This document shows, piece by piece, positions 49,767 to 58,877 of a DNA stretch of 64,000 nt. The notes beneath the pieces were generated by a model that worked only from the letters and a program-made list of their open reading frames with translations, searched no databases and was not told the origin of the DNA. Made by a program: the position numbers and the translations under genes. Numbering within the stretch: position 1 is the stretch's first letter; each line of letters begins with the position of its first letter. Source of the DNA: a bacterium (GTDB lineage Bacteria; Bacillota_I; Bacilli_A; RF39; UBA660). The DNA lies in NCBI GenBank assembly GCA_019423565.1, contig JAHZBE010000004.1:1-64000 (forward strand), written 5' to 3'.

Positions 49767-52084
49767 TAAAAACATTGCAAAATATAAAAAAACAGGAAAT
49801 TGATAATATAAAAATTCCAAAAACTATACAAGATGTTATACCTATTCAAAGAATTTGGAAAGATGGGATATTCTTAGTTGAAAAAAATAAATATTCATAT
49901 ACTTTTAAATTTAGTGACATAAATTATGCAGTTGCTTCAAAAGAAGATAAAGAAGCAATGTTTTTAGATTATTCTGAATTATTAAATTCATTTGATAATG
50001 GAGCGACAACAAAAATCACAATAGCACTTAGAAGAGTTAACAAAAAAGAGTTTGAAAAAAATATATTACTCCCATTTAAAGAAGATGGATTAGATATATA
50101 TAGGCATGAATATAATCAAATGTTGCTTGATAAAGCAGTAGATAGTAATGGAATAATAAGAGAAATATATTTAACGATATCCGTTGTTAAAAAAAGTTAT
50201 GAAGAAGCAAAAAATTATTTTAGAAGAGTAAGTAGTGATATTATTAAGCATTTAGCAAAGTTAGGTTCAAAGTGTGTGGAATTAAATGCAGAAGAAAAGT
50301 TACGAGTTTTGCATGATTTCTATAGAATAGGAGAAGAATCTAATTATAATTTAAACTTAAGGGATTTAATGAAAAAAGGACATAATTTTAAAGATTATAT
50401 TTGTCCGGATGGATTTTCATTCAAAAGTGACTATTTTGAAATGGGAGATAAATTTGGAAGAGTTTTCTTTTTGAAAGAATATGCAAGTTATTTAAAAGAT
50501 AATTTTATAACAGAATTGACAGATATGAATCAAAATCTTATGTTAAGTCTTGATGTAATACCTGTTCCAACAGATGAAGCAGTTAGAGAAGTAGAAAATA
50601 GACTTTTAGGTGTAGAAACTAATATCACTAACTGGCAAAGAAAACAAAATGCAAATAATAACTTTAGTGCAATGATACCATATGATATGGAACTTCAAAG
50701 AAAAGAGAGTAAAGAGTTTTTAGATGATTTAACTACTCGTGATCAAAGAATGATGTTTGTTAATTTAACTTTTGTAATAACAGCAGATAGCAAAGAACAA
50801 TTAGAAGCAATAACAGAAACGATAATGATAACTGCAAGAAAACATTTATGTCAGATAGCTATATTAAAGTATCAACAATTAAATGGTCTTAATACGGCTC
50901 TTCCAATAGGTGTAAGAAAAATAGATAATTTAAGAACATTTACAACAGAAAGTTTAGCAACTTTAACTCCATTTAGAGTTCAAGAAATAATGGACAAGGG
51001 TGGAATTTTTTATGGAGTAAATGCTATAAGTAATAATTTAATAATGGTTAATAAATCAAATCTTTTAAATCAATCTTCTTTTTTACTTGGAGTACCAGGA
51101 AGTGGTAAAAGTTTTGCAGCAAAAGAATTAATTACTTTTTTATCATTATCAACAAATGATGATATTTTAATATGTGATCCAGAAGGAGAATATTCAGAAT
51201 TAGTAAAAGCAATGGGAGGAGAAGTAATAAATATATCTGCAAGTAGTAAAGACCATGTAAATGCTATGGATATGACAGAGGGTTATGGAGATGGAATAAA
51301 TCCTGTTATAGATAAATCAGAATTTATTTTATCATTGTTTGAACAATTATATAAAAAAGGTTTAGGTCCAAAACAAAAATCTATTATAGATAGATGTACG
51401 GCTCTTGTTTATGAAGATTATAACAAAACAGGAGTAGTGCCAACATTAATGACATTAAGAGAAAAATTACAAGAGCAAAAAGAAAAAGAAGCAAAAGAAC
51501 TTGCACTATCACTTGAATTATTTACAAATGGAAGTTTAAATGTTTTTTCACACGAAACAAATGTAAATACAAATTGTAGAATAATATCTTATGACATTTA
51601 TAAACTTGGTAAGCAATTAAAAACAATGGGTTTATTAGTAATAACAGACGCAATGATTAATAGAGTATCAGAAAATTTTAAAAAGAAAAAAAGAACTCAT
51701 ATTTTTATAGATGAATTTCATGTGTTATTTGCAAATGAATATTCAGCCACTTTTTTTAATTCAGCATGGAGACAATTTAGAAAAAGAAATGCATATCCAA
51801 CGGCAATAACTCAAAATGTAGAGTATTTATTATCTTCAATAGATGCTTCAACAATGCTTTCAAATAGTGAATTTATAATAATGTTAAATCAAGCAAGTAG
51901 TGATAGAAAGCAATTAGCACATTTATTAAACATATCAGATGAACAAATGAGTTATATATCAAAAAAGACACCCGGATGTGGATTAATAAAATATGGTAGT
52001 TCACTTGTCCCTTTTAAAAATGAATTTCCAAAGGATACAAGATTATATAAATTAATGACAACAAAACCTGATGATAATAAATAA
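49763..52084 (+). CDS. VirB4-type ATPase of the type IV secretion system
   Basis: 773 residues. ATG 49763 overlaps the PrgI stop; AAAGGAG upstream. Walker A G-V-P-G-S-G-K-S is near residue 440-447, with 'ILICDPEGEYSELVKAMGGEVINISASS' and 'THIFIDEFHVLF' (Walker B). This is the universal energiser of conjugative channels. Full length for the Tn1549-type family. Confidence 0.96.
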   Translation: MIKTLQNIKKQEIDNIKIPKTIQDVIPIQRIWKDGIFLVEKNKYSYTFKFSDINYAVASKEDKEAMFLDYSELLNSFDNGATTKITIALRRVNKKEFEKNILLPFKEDGLDIYRHEYNQMLLDKAVDSNGIIREIYLTISVVKKSYEEAKNYFRRVSSDIIKHLAKLGSKCVELNAEEKLRVLHDFYRIGEESNYNLNLRDLMKKGHNFKDYICPDGFSFKSDYFEMGDKFGRVFFLKEYASYLKDNFITELTDMNQNLMLSLDVIPVPTDEAVREVENRLLGVETNITNWQRKQNANNNFSAMIPYDMELQRKESKEFLDDLTTRDQRMMFVNLTFVITADSKEQLEAITETIMITARKHLCQIAILKYQQLNGLNTALPIGVRKIDNLRTFTTESLATLTPFRVQEIMDKGGIFYGVNAISNNLIMVNKSNLLNQSSFLLGVPGSGKSFAAKELITFLSLSTNDDILICDPEGEYSELVKAMGGEVINISASSKDHVNAMDMTEGYGDGINPVIDKSEFILSLFEQLYKKGLGPKQKSIIDRCTALVYEDYNKTGVVPTLMTLREKLQEQKEKEAKELALSLELFTNGSLNVFSHETNVNTNCRIISYDIYKLGKQLKTMGLLVITDAMINRVSENFKKKKRTHIFIDEFHVLFANEYSATFFNSAWRQFRKRNAYPTAITQNVEYLLSSIDASTMLSNSEFIIMLNQASSDRKQLAHLLNISDEQMSYISKKTPGCGLIKYGSSLVPFKNEFPKDTRLYKLMTTKPDDNK

Positions 52085-52095
52085 GAGGTTTATAT

Positions 52096-53679
52096 ATGCC
52101 AGATATAAAAATAAAGTTAGCAAATCAAAAATGTATAAAATCGATTAATAAAAGAACTATTGGAATGCCAAAAATAAAAGATAATGTTGCAAGTATAAAA
52201 GAAAAGTTAGAATATGCACCTGATAATGAAGATAACAGTGAATACGAAAATAATAAAATAACAAAGACTAGTGGTTATACTGCTAGTCGTGTTATTAATA
52301 AATTCAATGATTATGGAAAAAAGTCATTTATAGAAACCAAAAATAATATTAAAAAGTACAGAAATAATAAATTAAAAAGAAATAAAGATAAAATAAAAAC
52401 AAGTAAACAAACAATTTATAAATCTCAAAAGATGGCAAAAGAAAATATAAATAGAAGTAAAAAAATATTACAATATACAAAAGATATAACTAAAAAAACT
52501 ATAAAAGGTGTAAAAAAAACAATAAAAGTAATAATATCATCAATAAAAGGTATAATTGCAGGAACAAAGGCTTTAATATCAGCAATAGCCGCAGGAGGTT
52601 GGATTGCAGTTGTTATTATTGTTGTTATATGCTTTATTGGATTATTATGTAGTTCATCATTTGGTATTTTTTTATCAAGTGAAAATAACAATAAAAATTC
52701 TATGACAATGAAACAAGTTGTATCAGAATGTAATCAAGATTTTTATAATAGATTGCAAGAAATACAAAATACAAATCCACATGATGATTATGTTTTAGAT
52801 GGAAATATGACTAATTGGAAAGATATATTAATTGTATATGCAATAAAAGAAACAAATGGAAATAATAAACAAGAAGTAATAACAGTTGATGAAAATAAAA
52901 AGGCAATAATAAAGCAAATTTTTTGGGATATGAATGAACTTTCTTCAGAGGTAAAAGATGAAATGGTAATGGAGCAGGGTATTAATTCTGATGAAATACC
53001 AAAACAAGTTCAGAAAAAAGTACTTCATATAAAAATCAATAACAAAACAATTGAACAAATGAAAATACTTTATAATTTTAACTCAAAACAAAATAAACAA
53101 TTATTAGAATTAACAGATAGTAGATATTCATATTTATGGAATAATGTTATTTATGGTTCAAATAATTCAGGAGATTATATAAATTGGAAACAATATGGAC
53201 AAAGTTGGTCAAATAAAAGAATAGGAAATACAAATAATACTCTTGGTCAAATAGGATGTTTAATTACTTCAATATCTATCTTAATTGAAAAATCAGGTTG
53301 TAATACAATGATTAAACCATTTAATCCAGGAACATTTTTGGATGCACTTAATAAAAATAATGCATTTGATAGTAGTGGTAATTTAAAATTTAGTGGTGTT
53401 ACAAAAGCAGTACCTAATTTTAAATATGCAGGTAATATTAATTTAAGAGGAAAGAACAAAGAAGAAAAGTTGTCAATTATAAGACAATATTATAATCAAG
53501 GCTATTATTTAGCAGTTGAGGTAAAGGGAGCAACTCCAGGTAATCAACACTGGGTAGCACTTACTGAAATAAATGATAATAATATAACAATAGTAGATCC
53601 AGGAAGTAATGCAACTGACTTATGGAGTTATTATGAATGGAGTAAAACATCTCAATTTAATTATTATAAAGTTATATAA
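52096..53679 (+). CDS. CD1108-like conjugation protein with C39-type peptidase domain
   Basis: 527 residues. A basic, coiled-coil N-terminus (1-160) and one membrane helix ('GGWIAVVIIVVICFIGLLC', about 170-190) are followed by an extracellular part. Residues about 205-310 ('VVSECNQDFYNRLQEIQNTNPHDDYVL') are the CD1108-like domain. The C-terminal domain has 'GQIGCLITSISILI' (catalytic Cys) and 'GNQHWVALTEI' (His), 'IVDPGS' (Asp), a C39-like papain fold. Related elements often carry NlpC/P60 or lysozyme domains here to open the cell wall. The C39-type variant suggests a different bond cleaved, or a scaffold role. Confidence 0.85.
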   Translation: MPDIKIKLANQKCIKSINKRTIGMPKIKDNVASIKEKLEYAPDNEDNSEYENNKITKTSGYTASRVINKFNDYGKKSFIETKNNIKKYRNNKLKRNKDKIKTSKQTIYKSQKMAKENINRSKKILQYTKDITKKTIKGVKKTIKVIISSIKGIIAGTKALISAIAAGGWIAVVIIVVICFIGLLCSSSFGIFLSSENNNKNSMTMKQVVSECNQDFYNRLQEIQNTNPHDDYVLDGNMTNWKDILIVYAIKETNGNNKQEVITVDENKKAIIKQIFWDMNELSSEVKDEMVMEQGINSDEIPKQVQKKVLHIKINNKTIEQMKILYNFNSKQNKQLLELTDSRYSYLWNNVIYGSNNSGDYINWKQYGQSWSNKRIGNTNNTLGQIGCLITSISILIEKSGCNTMIKPFNPGTFLDALNKNNAFDSSGNLKFSGVTKAVPNFKYAGNINLRGKNKEEKLSIIRQYYNQGYYLAVEVKGATPGNQHWVALTEINDNNITIVDPGSNATDLWSYYEWSKTSQFNYYKVI

Positions 53680-53705
53680 AAAGATTATTAAAAAATAATC
53701 TTTGT
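53680..53705. terminator. bidirectional terminator between the transfer operon and the kinase gene
   Basis: AAAGATTATT and AATAATCTTT, perfect 10-base arms around an A4 loop. The minus-strand side is followed by a T-rich run; the plus side only by TTTG. Confidence 0.75.
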
Positions 53706-53748
53706 ACATGGAGTTAATTTATTTGATTATTATTTTAGCAAACTATTA

Positions 53749-55314
53749 CTAAAAATTTTGAACAACAAAGCTGTCACTTTTTTGAAGATCATAGAACTCA
53801 TAACCATCTGTTGTTACTTCATAAATATTATTTTTTGTATCTAAAGCAGTATTTGTTGAAATTATTAAATTATTATATATTAAATCTTTTAATGCTTTTT
53901 TCCAATATGCTTGTTCTTTGGCAGGGAAATCATTTAAACAAATTTCAAAATTTTTTCCACTCGTTTTTAAGATATCTCCAGATAATGTTTTTTGATAATA
54001 TAATTTATTAGCATTATTATCTTCAATCATTGCTTTTAATATTGTAAATGCTCGATTGTCAATATTTAGACCATTGCTGTTTTTTATTTCTGATATTTCA
54101 AACTTTTCTTCTTTCATTTCAATTTTGGTTGTGTTTGTTTCTACATTATTATCACTAATTTTTTTTATATCTTGAATTATTTCACTAATATTATTATATC
54201 TTTTATCGAGTTCTCTCGTTATGCATTTATTGACAATATTTGCTATTTTACTATTGACAATATTTAAGTTAGTTTTACCGGTAAAAATAAACCATAGAAT
54301 TACGCCTACAGAATATATTTCATTTTTAATATTATAATCTTTAAAACTCGTTAGGGTATCATCAATTATTGTTCCACGAATTTCAGAATCTGTTCTAGTC
54401 AATTCTAAATTTAAATCTTTAATAAGTCCAAAATCAGAAATTTTAACAACAACAAAGTTATCATCAAATTTTTTGATAAGAATATTGTTAAAACTAATAT
54501 CTCTATGATATATATCTTTACTATGTAAATATTTTAAACCCTCTAAAAATTGAAGAGCGATATTTTTTCTATATTCAAAAGTCATAAAATCTTTATTATT
54601 ATTTGATGATATATAGTCTTTTAAAGTATAGTCGCAATATTCCATAATATAACTTTTTTGTATTTCATTAAATGAGTATGCTTTTAAAATATATGGATTT
54701 GAAATTGAATTCATTTTTTGAAATTCCAAATTAAATCTTCGAATTTCTTTCTCTTCTACATTTTTCTTTAATTTTTTTATTGCAAATGTTTTATTTGTTA
54801 GTGGTTCTTTAAAGACAAAAACATTAGCATAGGCACCATTACCTACAAGTTTTAAATTATTTATTTTTTTAGGACCTTGATTATTTAATATTAGATTTTC
54901 ATTAATTGTAAAGATTGGTTCATACCTTTTTAGAACAATTTTTTTATATTCTTTTGGTATTTCACTGCCTCCAGAAGTACTTAAAAATTTATAACAAAAG
55001 TCAATACAAAGTTGATAATCTTTATCAAGATTAAATGAATAATTAGTTTTTTTTAAGAGATATTGAAATTCATTTATTTTTTCTATTACATTAATTAATT
55101 CTCTACTTTCGTTAGCAGTATAATGACCATTTTTTGCACGATCATTCATATATTTTAATAATCTATTAAGTTCTTGGTGGAAATAAATAAAATAAGGTTT
55201 GATTTTATTATCATAATTTTCGTATATATCAATAAATTGTTGTTTCGCCGTAAAATTTATAATGCTAAAATTAATAAAATTATCAAGAATATTATTTAAC
55301 TTTGCTTCATCCAT
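53749..55314 (-). CDS. eukaryotic-type Ser/Thr protein kinase with C-terminal extension
   Basis: 521 residues. An N-terminal helical region (1-150) is followed by a complete protein kinase domain: glycine loop 'VGNGAYANVFVF' (157-168), Lys180, 'YHRDISFNNILIK' (catalytic Asp272), 'SDFGLIKD' (294-), activation segment 'RTDSEIRGT'. The C-terminal ~100 residues look like a winged helix. It is soluble, with no membrane helix or PASTA domain, so it is not a PrkC-type cell-wall kinase. It has its own promoter and ribosome binding site (GAGGAGG) and opposes the transfer operon. Cargo of the element; a role in defence or regulation is possible. Confidence 0.88.
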   Translation of the reverse strand: MDEAKLNNILDNFINFSIINFTAKQQFIDIYENYDNKIKPYFIYFHQELNRLLKYMNDRAKNGHYTANESRELINVIEKINEFQYLLKKTNYSFNLDKDYQLCIDFCYKFLSTSGGSEIPKEYKKIVLKRYEPIFTINENLILNNQGPKKINNLKLVGNGAYANVFVFKEPLTNKTFAIKKLKKNVEEKEIRRFNLEFQKMNSISNPYILKAYSFNEIQKSYIMEYCDYTLKDYISSNNNKDFMTFEYRKNIALQFLEGLKYLHSKDIYHRDISFNNILIKKFDDNFVVVKISDFGLIKDLNLELTRTDSEIRGTIIDDTLTSFKDYNIKNEIYSVGVILWFIFTGKTNLNIVNSKIANIVNKCITRELDKRYNNISEIIQDIKKISDNNVETNTTKIEMKEEKFEISEIKNSNGLNIDNRAFTILKAMIEDNNANKLYYQKTLSGDILKTSGKNFEICLNDFPAKEQAYWKKALKDLIYNNLIISTNTALDTKNNIYEVTTDGYEFYDLQKSDSFVVQNF

Positions 55315-55355
55315 CTATAAATCCTCCTCGTGTAAATGTTTTTATTTTGTAAAAT

Positions 55356-55384
55356 ATTATAACATGATGAGTATTGTATCGCAA
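55356..55384 (-). promoter_or_regulatory. promoter of the kinase gene
   Basis: On the minus strand TTGCGA (55384-55379), 17-base spacer, TATAAT (55361-55356), about 42 bases before the kinase ATG. Confidence 0.7.
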
Positions 55385-55490
55385 CATAATAGAATAAATA
55401 ATTTTAAATGATTCAAATGTAAAATTTTCCGAAAAATAAAGAGTAATAAAAAAAGCTCATTTGGTATTGTAAATCTATGTTATGAAAAAC
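55385..55490. other. non-coding stretch between kinase promoter and glycan operon promoter
   Basis: About 100 bases of AT-rich sequence between two divergent promoters. I see no gene, and no direct repeat matching the other side of the element near 24.2 kb. The right junction of the element should lie here or nearby. Confidence 0.4.
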
Positions 55491-55519
55491 TTGTCAAAAA
55501 GAACAATTTATTATATAAT
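55491..55519 (+). promoter_or_regulatory. promoter of the glycan operon
   Basis: TTGTCA (55491-55496), 17-base spacer, TATAAT (55514-55519), followed by a leader of about 115 bases. Confidence 0.75.
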
Positions 55520-55593
55520 GATATCGGATTTTGAAAAGAAAAAGGGAAAAGTTTTAAAGTCGTTTTATGTAATGTTTAAGTAGTAATAAAAGC

Positions 55594-55622
55594 AGGTACA
55601 TGAAAATGTACCTTATTTTTTT
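55594..55622 (+). terminator. attenuator-like terminator in the leader of the glycan operon
   Basis: AGGTACAT and ATGTACCT, perfect 8-base arms, GAAA loop, then TTATTTTTTT. It stands between the promoter and the first glycosyltransferase, so the operon may need read-through. Confidence 0.75.
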
Positions 55623-55640
55623 AGAAAAGAGGTGTAATTA

Positions 55641-56735
55641 GTGAAAAAACAGCCAATAATAGTTGCTCAAATAATGGGAAAATGGGTTGGTGGTGGAGTA
55701 GAAGCTGTAATAATGAATTATTATAGAAATATAGATAGAACTAAAATTCAATTTGATTTTATCTGTGATGAAGATTCTACTAATATTCCATACGAAGAGA
55801 TAAAAAAACTAGGAGGTAATGTAATAATATGTCCTCCATATCAAAAAATATCAAAATATGAAAAGTTTTTAATAAATTTATTCAAAGAAAAACAATATAA
55901 AATAGTTCATTCTAATATAAATGCATTATCAGTATTTCCATTATATGCTGCTAAAAAAGCAGGTGTACCTGTGAGAATTGCACATAGTCATTCAACAACT
56001 AATAAAAAGGAATGGAAGAAAAATTTAATGAAACAGGCATTAAGACCTTTTAGCAAAAAATATGCTACAGATTATTTTGCATGTTCTGAACTTGCTGGTA
56101 GATGGTTATTTGGTGATAAAACATTTGAACAAGGTAAAGTTACTATAATAAATAATGCAATTGATTTAGATAAATTTAAATATGCTGAAAAAATAAGAAA
56201 AGATAAAAGAAAAGAATTAGGTATAAAAGATGATACCTTAGTTATTGGTCATATTGGAAGATTTGTAGCACAAAAAAATCATACATTCTTAATTGATATA
56301 TTTAATGAATTACATAAAAAAGAAAATAATTCAATACTTTTATTAATTGGGCAAGGTCCATTAATGAATGAAATAAAACAAAAAGTTGAAGTACTTGGTA
56401 TATCAGATTCAGTAAAGTTTTTAGGACAAAGAGATGATGTAAGTGAATTATATAATGCAATGGATTTATTTCTATTTCCATCATTATATGAAGGATTAGG
56501 AATGGTTTTGATAGAAGCACAGGTAAATGGTTTGCCTTGTATTACATCAACAGAAGTACCAAAAATTGCTGATATTACTGGGAATGTTCAATTTTATAAT
56601 TTGAATGATTCAATTGATATCTGGTTAAAAGAATTTGATATAAAAAGATTTAAATTCAATCATAGAAATTGTATTTATAACATAAAACAAGAAGCAGAAA
56701 AATTAGAAAAATATTATATAGAAAGGTGTAAATAA
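55641..56735 (+). CDS. family 4 glycosyltransferase (GT-B)
   Basis: 364 residues. GTG start 55641 with AAGAGGTG upstream. 'QIMGKWVGGGVEAVIMNYYRNID' (acceptor-binding N-terminus) and 'IGHIGRFVAQKNHTFLIDIF', 'PSLYEGLGMVLIEAQVNGLPCITS' (E-x7-E donor site) define a GT1/GT4-type transferase. It should add a sugar to the lipid-linked repeat unit on the cytoplasmic face. First gene of the glycan operon. Confidence 0.93.
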   Translation: MKKQPIIVAQIMGKWVGGGVEAVIMNYYRNIDRTKIQFDFICDEDSTNIPYEEIKKLGGNVIICPPYQKISKYEKFLINLFKEKQYKIVHSNINALSVFPLYAAKKAGVPVRIAHSHSTTNKKEWKKNLMKQALRPFSKKYATDYFACSELAGRWLFGDKTFEQGKVTIINNAIDLDKFKYAEKIRKDKRKELGIKDDTLVIGHIGRFVAQKNHTFLIDIFNELHKKENNSILLLIGQGPLMNEIKQKVEVLGISDSVKFLGQRDDVSELYNAMDLFLFPSLYEGLGMVLIEAQVNGLPCITSTEVPKIADITGNVQFYNLNDSIDIWLKEFDIKRFKFNHRNCIYNIKQEAEKLEKYYIERCK

Positions 56736-56737
56736 AA

Positions 56738-57910
56738 ATGAAAATATTAGTTGTAGCTCATGAATCAAATTTTACGGGTGGAGCAAATAGATCATTAATG
56801 ATGGTTATTGAAAGATTAATTAAAAATTATAATGTTGAAGTTGAAGTTTTATTGCCAAATAATAAAGGAGAATTTAACAATAAATTAGATGAACTTGGAA
56901 TAAAATGGCATTATTATTTTCCATATTTTGGTGTTATTAGTTCAATTCGTAACGATGGAAAGGATTTACTAAGAATATTAAAAGTATATGTTGGTTATTT
57001 TATTGAACACTTTTTAAGTATTTATGCAGCGAAAAAATTAAGAAAAGAAGGATATGATTTAGTTTATACAAATACGAGGTTACCAATTGTTGGTGCAAAA
57101 ATAGCAAAAAGATTACATATACCGCACATTGTTCACGTAAGAGAATTTGGGGCAGAAAAACCACTATGGGGTTTTTGGAGGTATAAAGATATATATAGGA
57201 TGTCAACTAGTATAATTTGTATATCGGAAGCCTTAAAAAATAAATTCTCTGAGTATGTACCAACTGATAAGTTGATTACAATTCATAATGGAATCGATAG
57301 CCCTTTGAATTTAAAATGTGATTTTGAAAAGAAAAATAAAAAAACATTTGATTTGATATTAACCGGTAGAATAGTTCCAGATAAAGGTCAAGATGAAGCC
57401 ATTTTGGCAATTAATAAACTTGTAAAAAAAGGGTACAACAATATTATTTTGCATATTGTTGGAAGTTCTCCAAAAAGAACTCATATAAGTTGGTATGAGG
57501 ATAAAATAAAAAAATTGGTTAAAGAAAATAACTTACAAAATAATGTAATATTTCATGGTGAAATAAAGGATATGTTGAAAATAAGAAAAAATATGAATGT
57601 TGAATTAATGTGTGCTATAAAAGAAACTTTTGGACGTGTTACTGTTGAAGGAATGAGAAGTGGTTTAGCTATTATAGGTTCAAATACTGGGGGTACCTTA
57701 GAAATTATTAATGATGGAGTAAATGGAATATTATATAAGCAAGGATCCGTTGATGATTTAGCTGATAAAATAGAACTTTTGTATAATGATAGAAAATATA
57801 TGAAAAAAATTGCAGAAGAAGGATATAAATTTTCTCAAGTTAATTTTACCCCTGATAAAAATGTAGAAAAAATATATGAAGTTATGAAAAATGCTTGCAT
57901 AAGGAGATGA
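56738..57910 (+). CDS. family 4 glycosyltransferase (GT-B)
   Basis: 390 residues. ATG 56738, 2 bases after the preceding stop; ribosome binding site GAAAGGTG. 'HESNFTGGANRSLMMVIERLI' in the N-terminus, 'LTGRIVPDKGQDEAILAINKLV' and 'KETFGRVTVEGMRSGLAIIGSNTGGTLEII' in the donor domain. It acts in assembly of the same glycan. Confidence 0.93.
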   Translation: MKILVVAHESNFTGGANRSLMMVIERLIKNYNVEVEVLLPNNKGEFNNKLDELGIKWHYYFPYFGVISSIRNDGKDLLRILKVYVGYFIEHFLSIYAAKKLRKEGYDLVYTNTRLPIVGAKIAKRLHIPHIVHVREFGAEKPLWGFWRYKDIYRMSTSIICISEALKNKFSEYVPTDKLITIHNGIDSPLNLKCDFEKKNKKTFDLILTGRIVPDKGQDEAILAINKLVKKGYNNIILHIVGSSPKRTHISWYEDKIKKLVKENNLQNNVIFHGEIKDMLKIRKNMNVELMCAIKETFGRVTVEGMRSGLAIIGSNTGGTLEIINDGVNGILYKQGSVDDLADKIELLYNDRKYMKKIAEEGYKFSQVNFTPDKNVEKIYEVMKNACIRR

Positions 57911-57918
57911 ATTATAAT

Positions 57919-58872
57919 ATGGAAGATGTAATTGCTGTTGTTGTAACATACAATAGAAAAAAATTGCTTGTTGAATGTTTGAATGCTATTTATAATCAAA
58001 GTGCTAGTGTATCGAAAATAGTAGTAATTGATAATAATAGTACTGATAATACATATGATTATTTGAAAGAACAAAAACTTTTGACCAACAAATTAGATTA
58101 TTACAAACTCGAAAAAAATATTGGTGGTGCAGGAGGATTCTATGAAGGAATAAAAAAATGTCAAAAGTGGAATCCAAAATGGGTATGGGTTATGGATGAT
58201 GATACAATTCCTGATAAAGATTGTCTAAAAGAGTTACTAGACAAAAAAAATAAAATATCTGGGAATATATCATATTTAGCAAGTACTGTTTATGGTGTTA
58301 ATGATGAATCTATGAATGTACCTAATATTAATTTATCACAAAGTGAAAGTTTATATCCTGACTGGTACAGATATTTGAAATATGGCATTGTTAAAATTAA
58401 AGAGGCAACTTTTGTGTCTTTATTAATAAATAATGATGCTATAAAAAAAGTTGGATATCCTGTAAAAGATTATTTTATATGGGGCGACGATATTGAATAT
58501 ACTCTTAGGTTGAATAAATATTATGGATCATCTTATTTTATAGGAAGTAGTGTTGCAATTCATAAAAGAAAAATTGCTAAAAGTTTATCATTACTTGAAG
58601 AAACAGATTTAAATAGATTAAAATTTCATTATTATATGATTAGAAATAATTTAATTAATAAAAAAACATATTATGGAAAAAAAGCATGTTTTAAATTTTT
58701 ATTACATGAAGAAAAAGAAATGATAAAAATATTATTTAATCATAGAGCTAAATATAAAATTAAAAAAATAAATATTATTCAGAAGGGAATTTTTTGCTTT
58801 ATATTTAAAAAATATGATTATAAAGCATTTAATGATCGTTTTAACTTAAACGTTAAGTATAGGGAGCAATAA
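57919..58872 (+). CDS. family 2 glycosyltransferase, GlfT-like (possible galactofuranosyltransferase)
   Basis: 317 residues. ATG 57919, with AAGGAG about 12 bases upstream; ATG 57907 is an alternative. The GT-A fold shows 'VVTYNRKKLLVECLNAIYNQ', 'VVIDNNSTDNT', 'KNIGGAGGFYEGI' and the D-D-D motif 'WVWVMDDDTIPD'. 'FIWGDDIEYTLRL' supplies the catalytic base region. The 'NIGGAGGF' and 'WGDDIEY' pairing is typical of GlfT-like enzymes that use UDP-galactofuranose, which agrees with the glf gene downstream. Confidence 0.88.
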   Translation: MEDVIAVVVTYNRKKLLVECLNAIYNQSASVSKIVVIDNNSTDNTYDYLKEQKLLTNKLDYYKLEKNIGGAGGFYEGIKKCQKWNPKWVWVMDDDTIPDKDCLKELLDKKNKISGNISYLASTVYGVNDESMNVPNINLSQSESLYPDWYRYLKYGIVKIKEATFVSLLINNDAIKKVGYPVKDYFIWGDDIEYTLRLNKYYGSSYFIGSSVAIHKRKIAKSLSLLEETDLNRLKFHYYMIRNNLINKKTYYGKKACFKFLLHEEKEMIKILFNHRAKYKIKKINIIQKGIFCFIFKKYDYKAFNDRFNLNVKYREQ

Positions 58873-58877
58873 AATAC

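Noticed and set aside
24187..55640. Direct repeats (att sites) flanking the conjugative element
   Set aside because: By eye I found no convincing shared word between the left gap (24190-24317) and the right gaps (53680-53748, 55315-55640); only AT-rich low-complexity matches.
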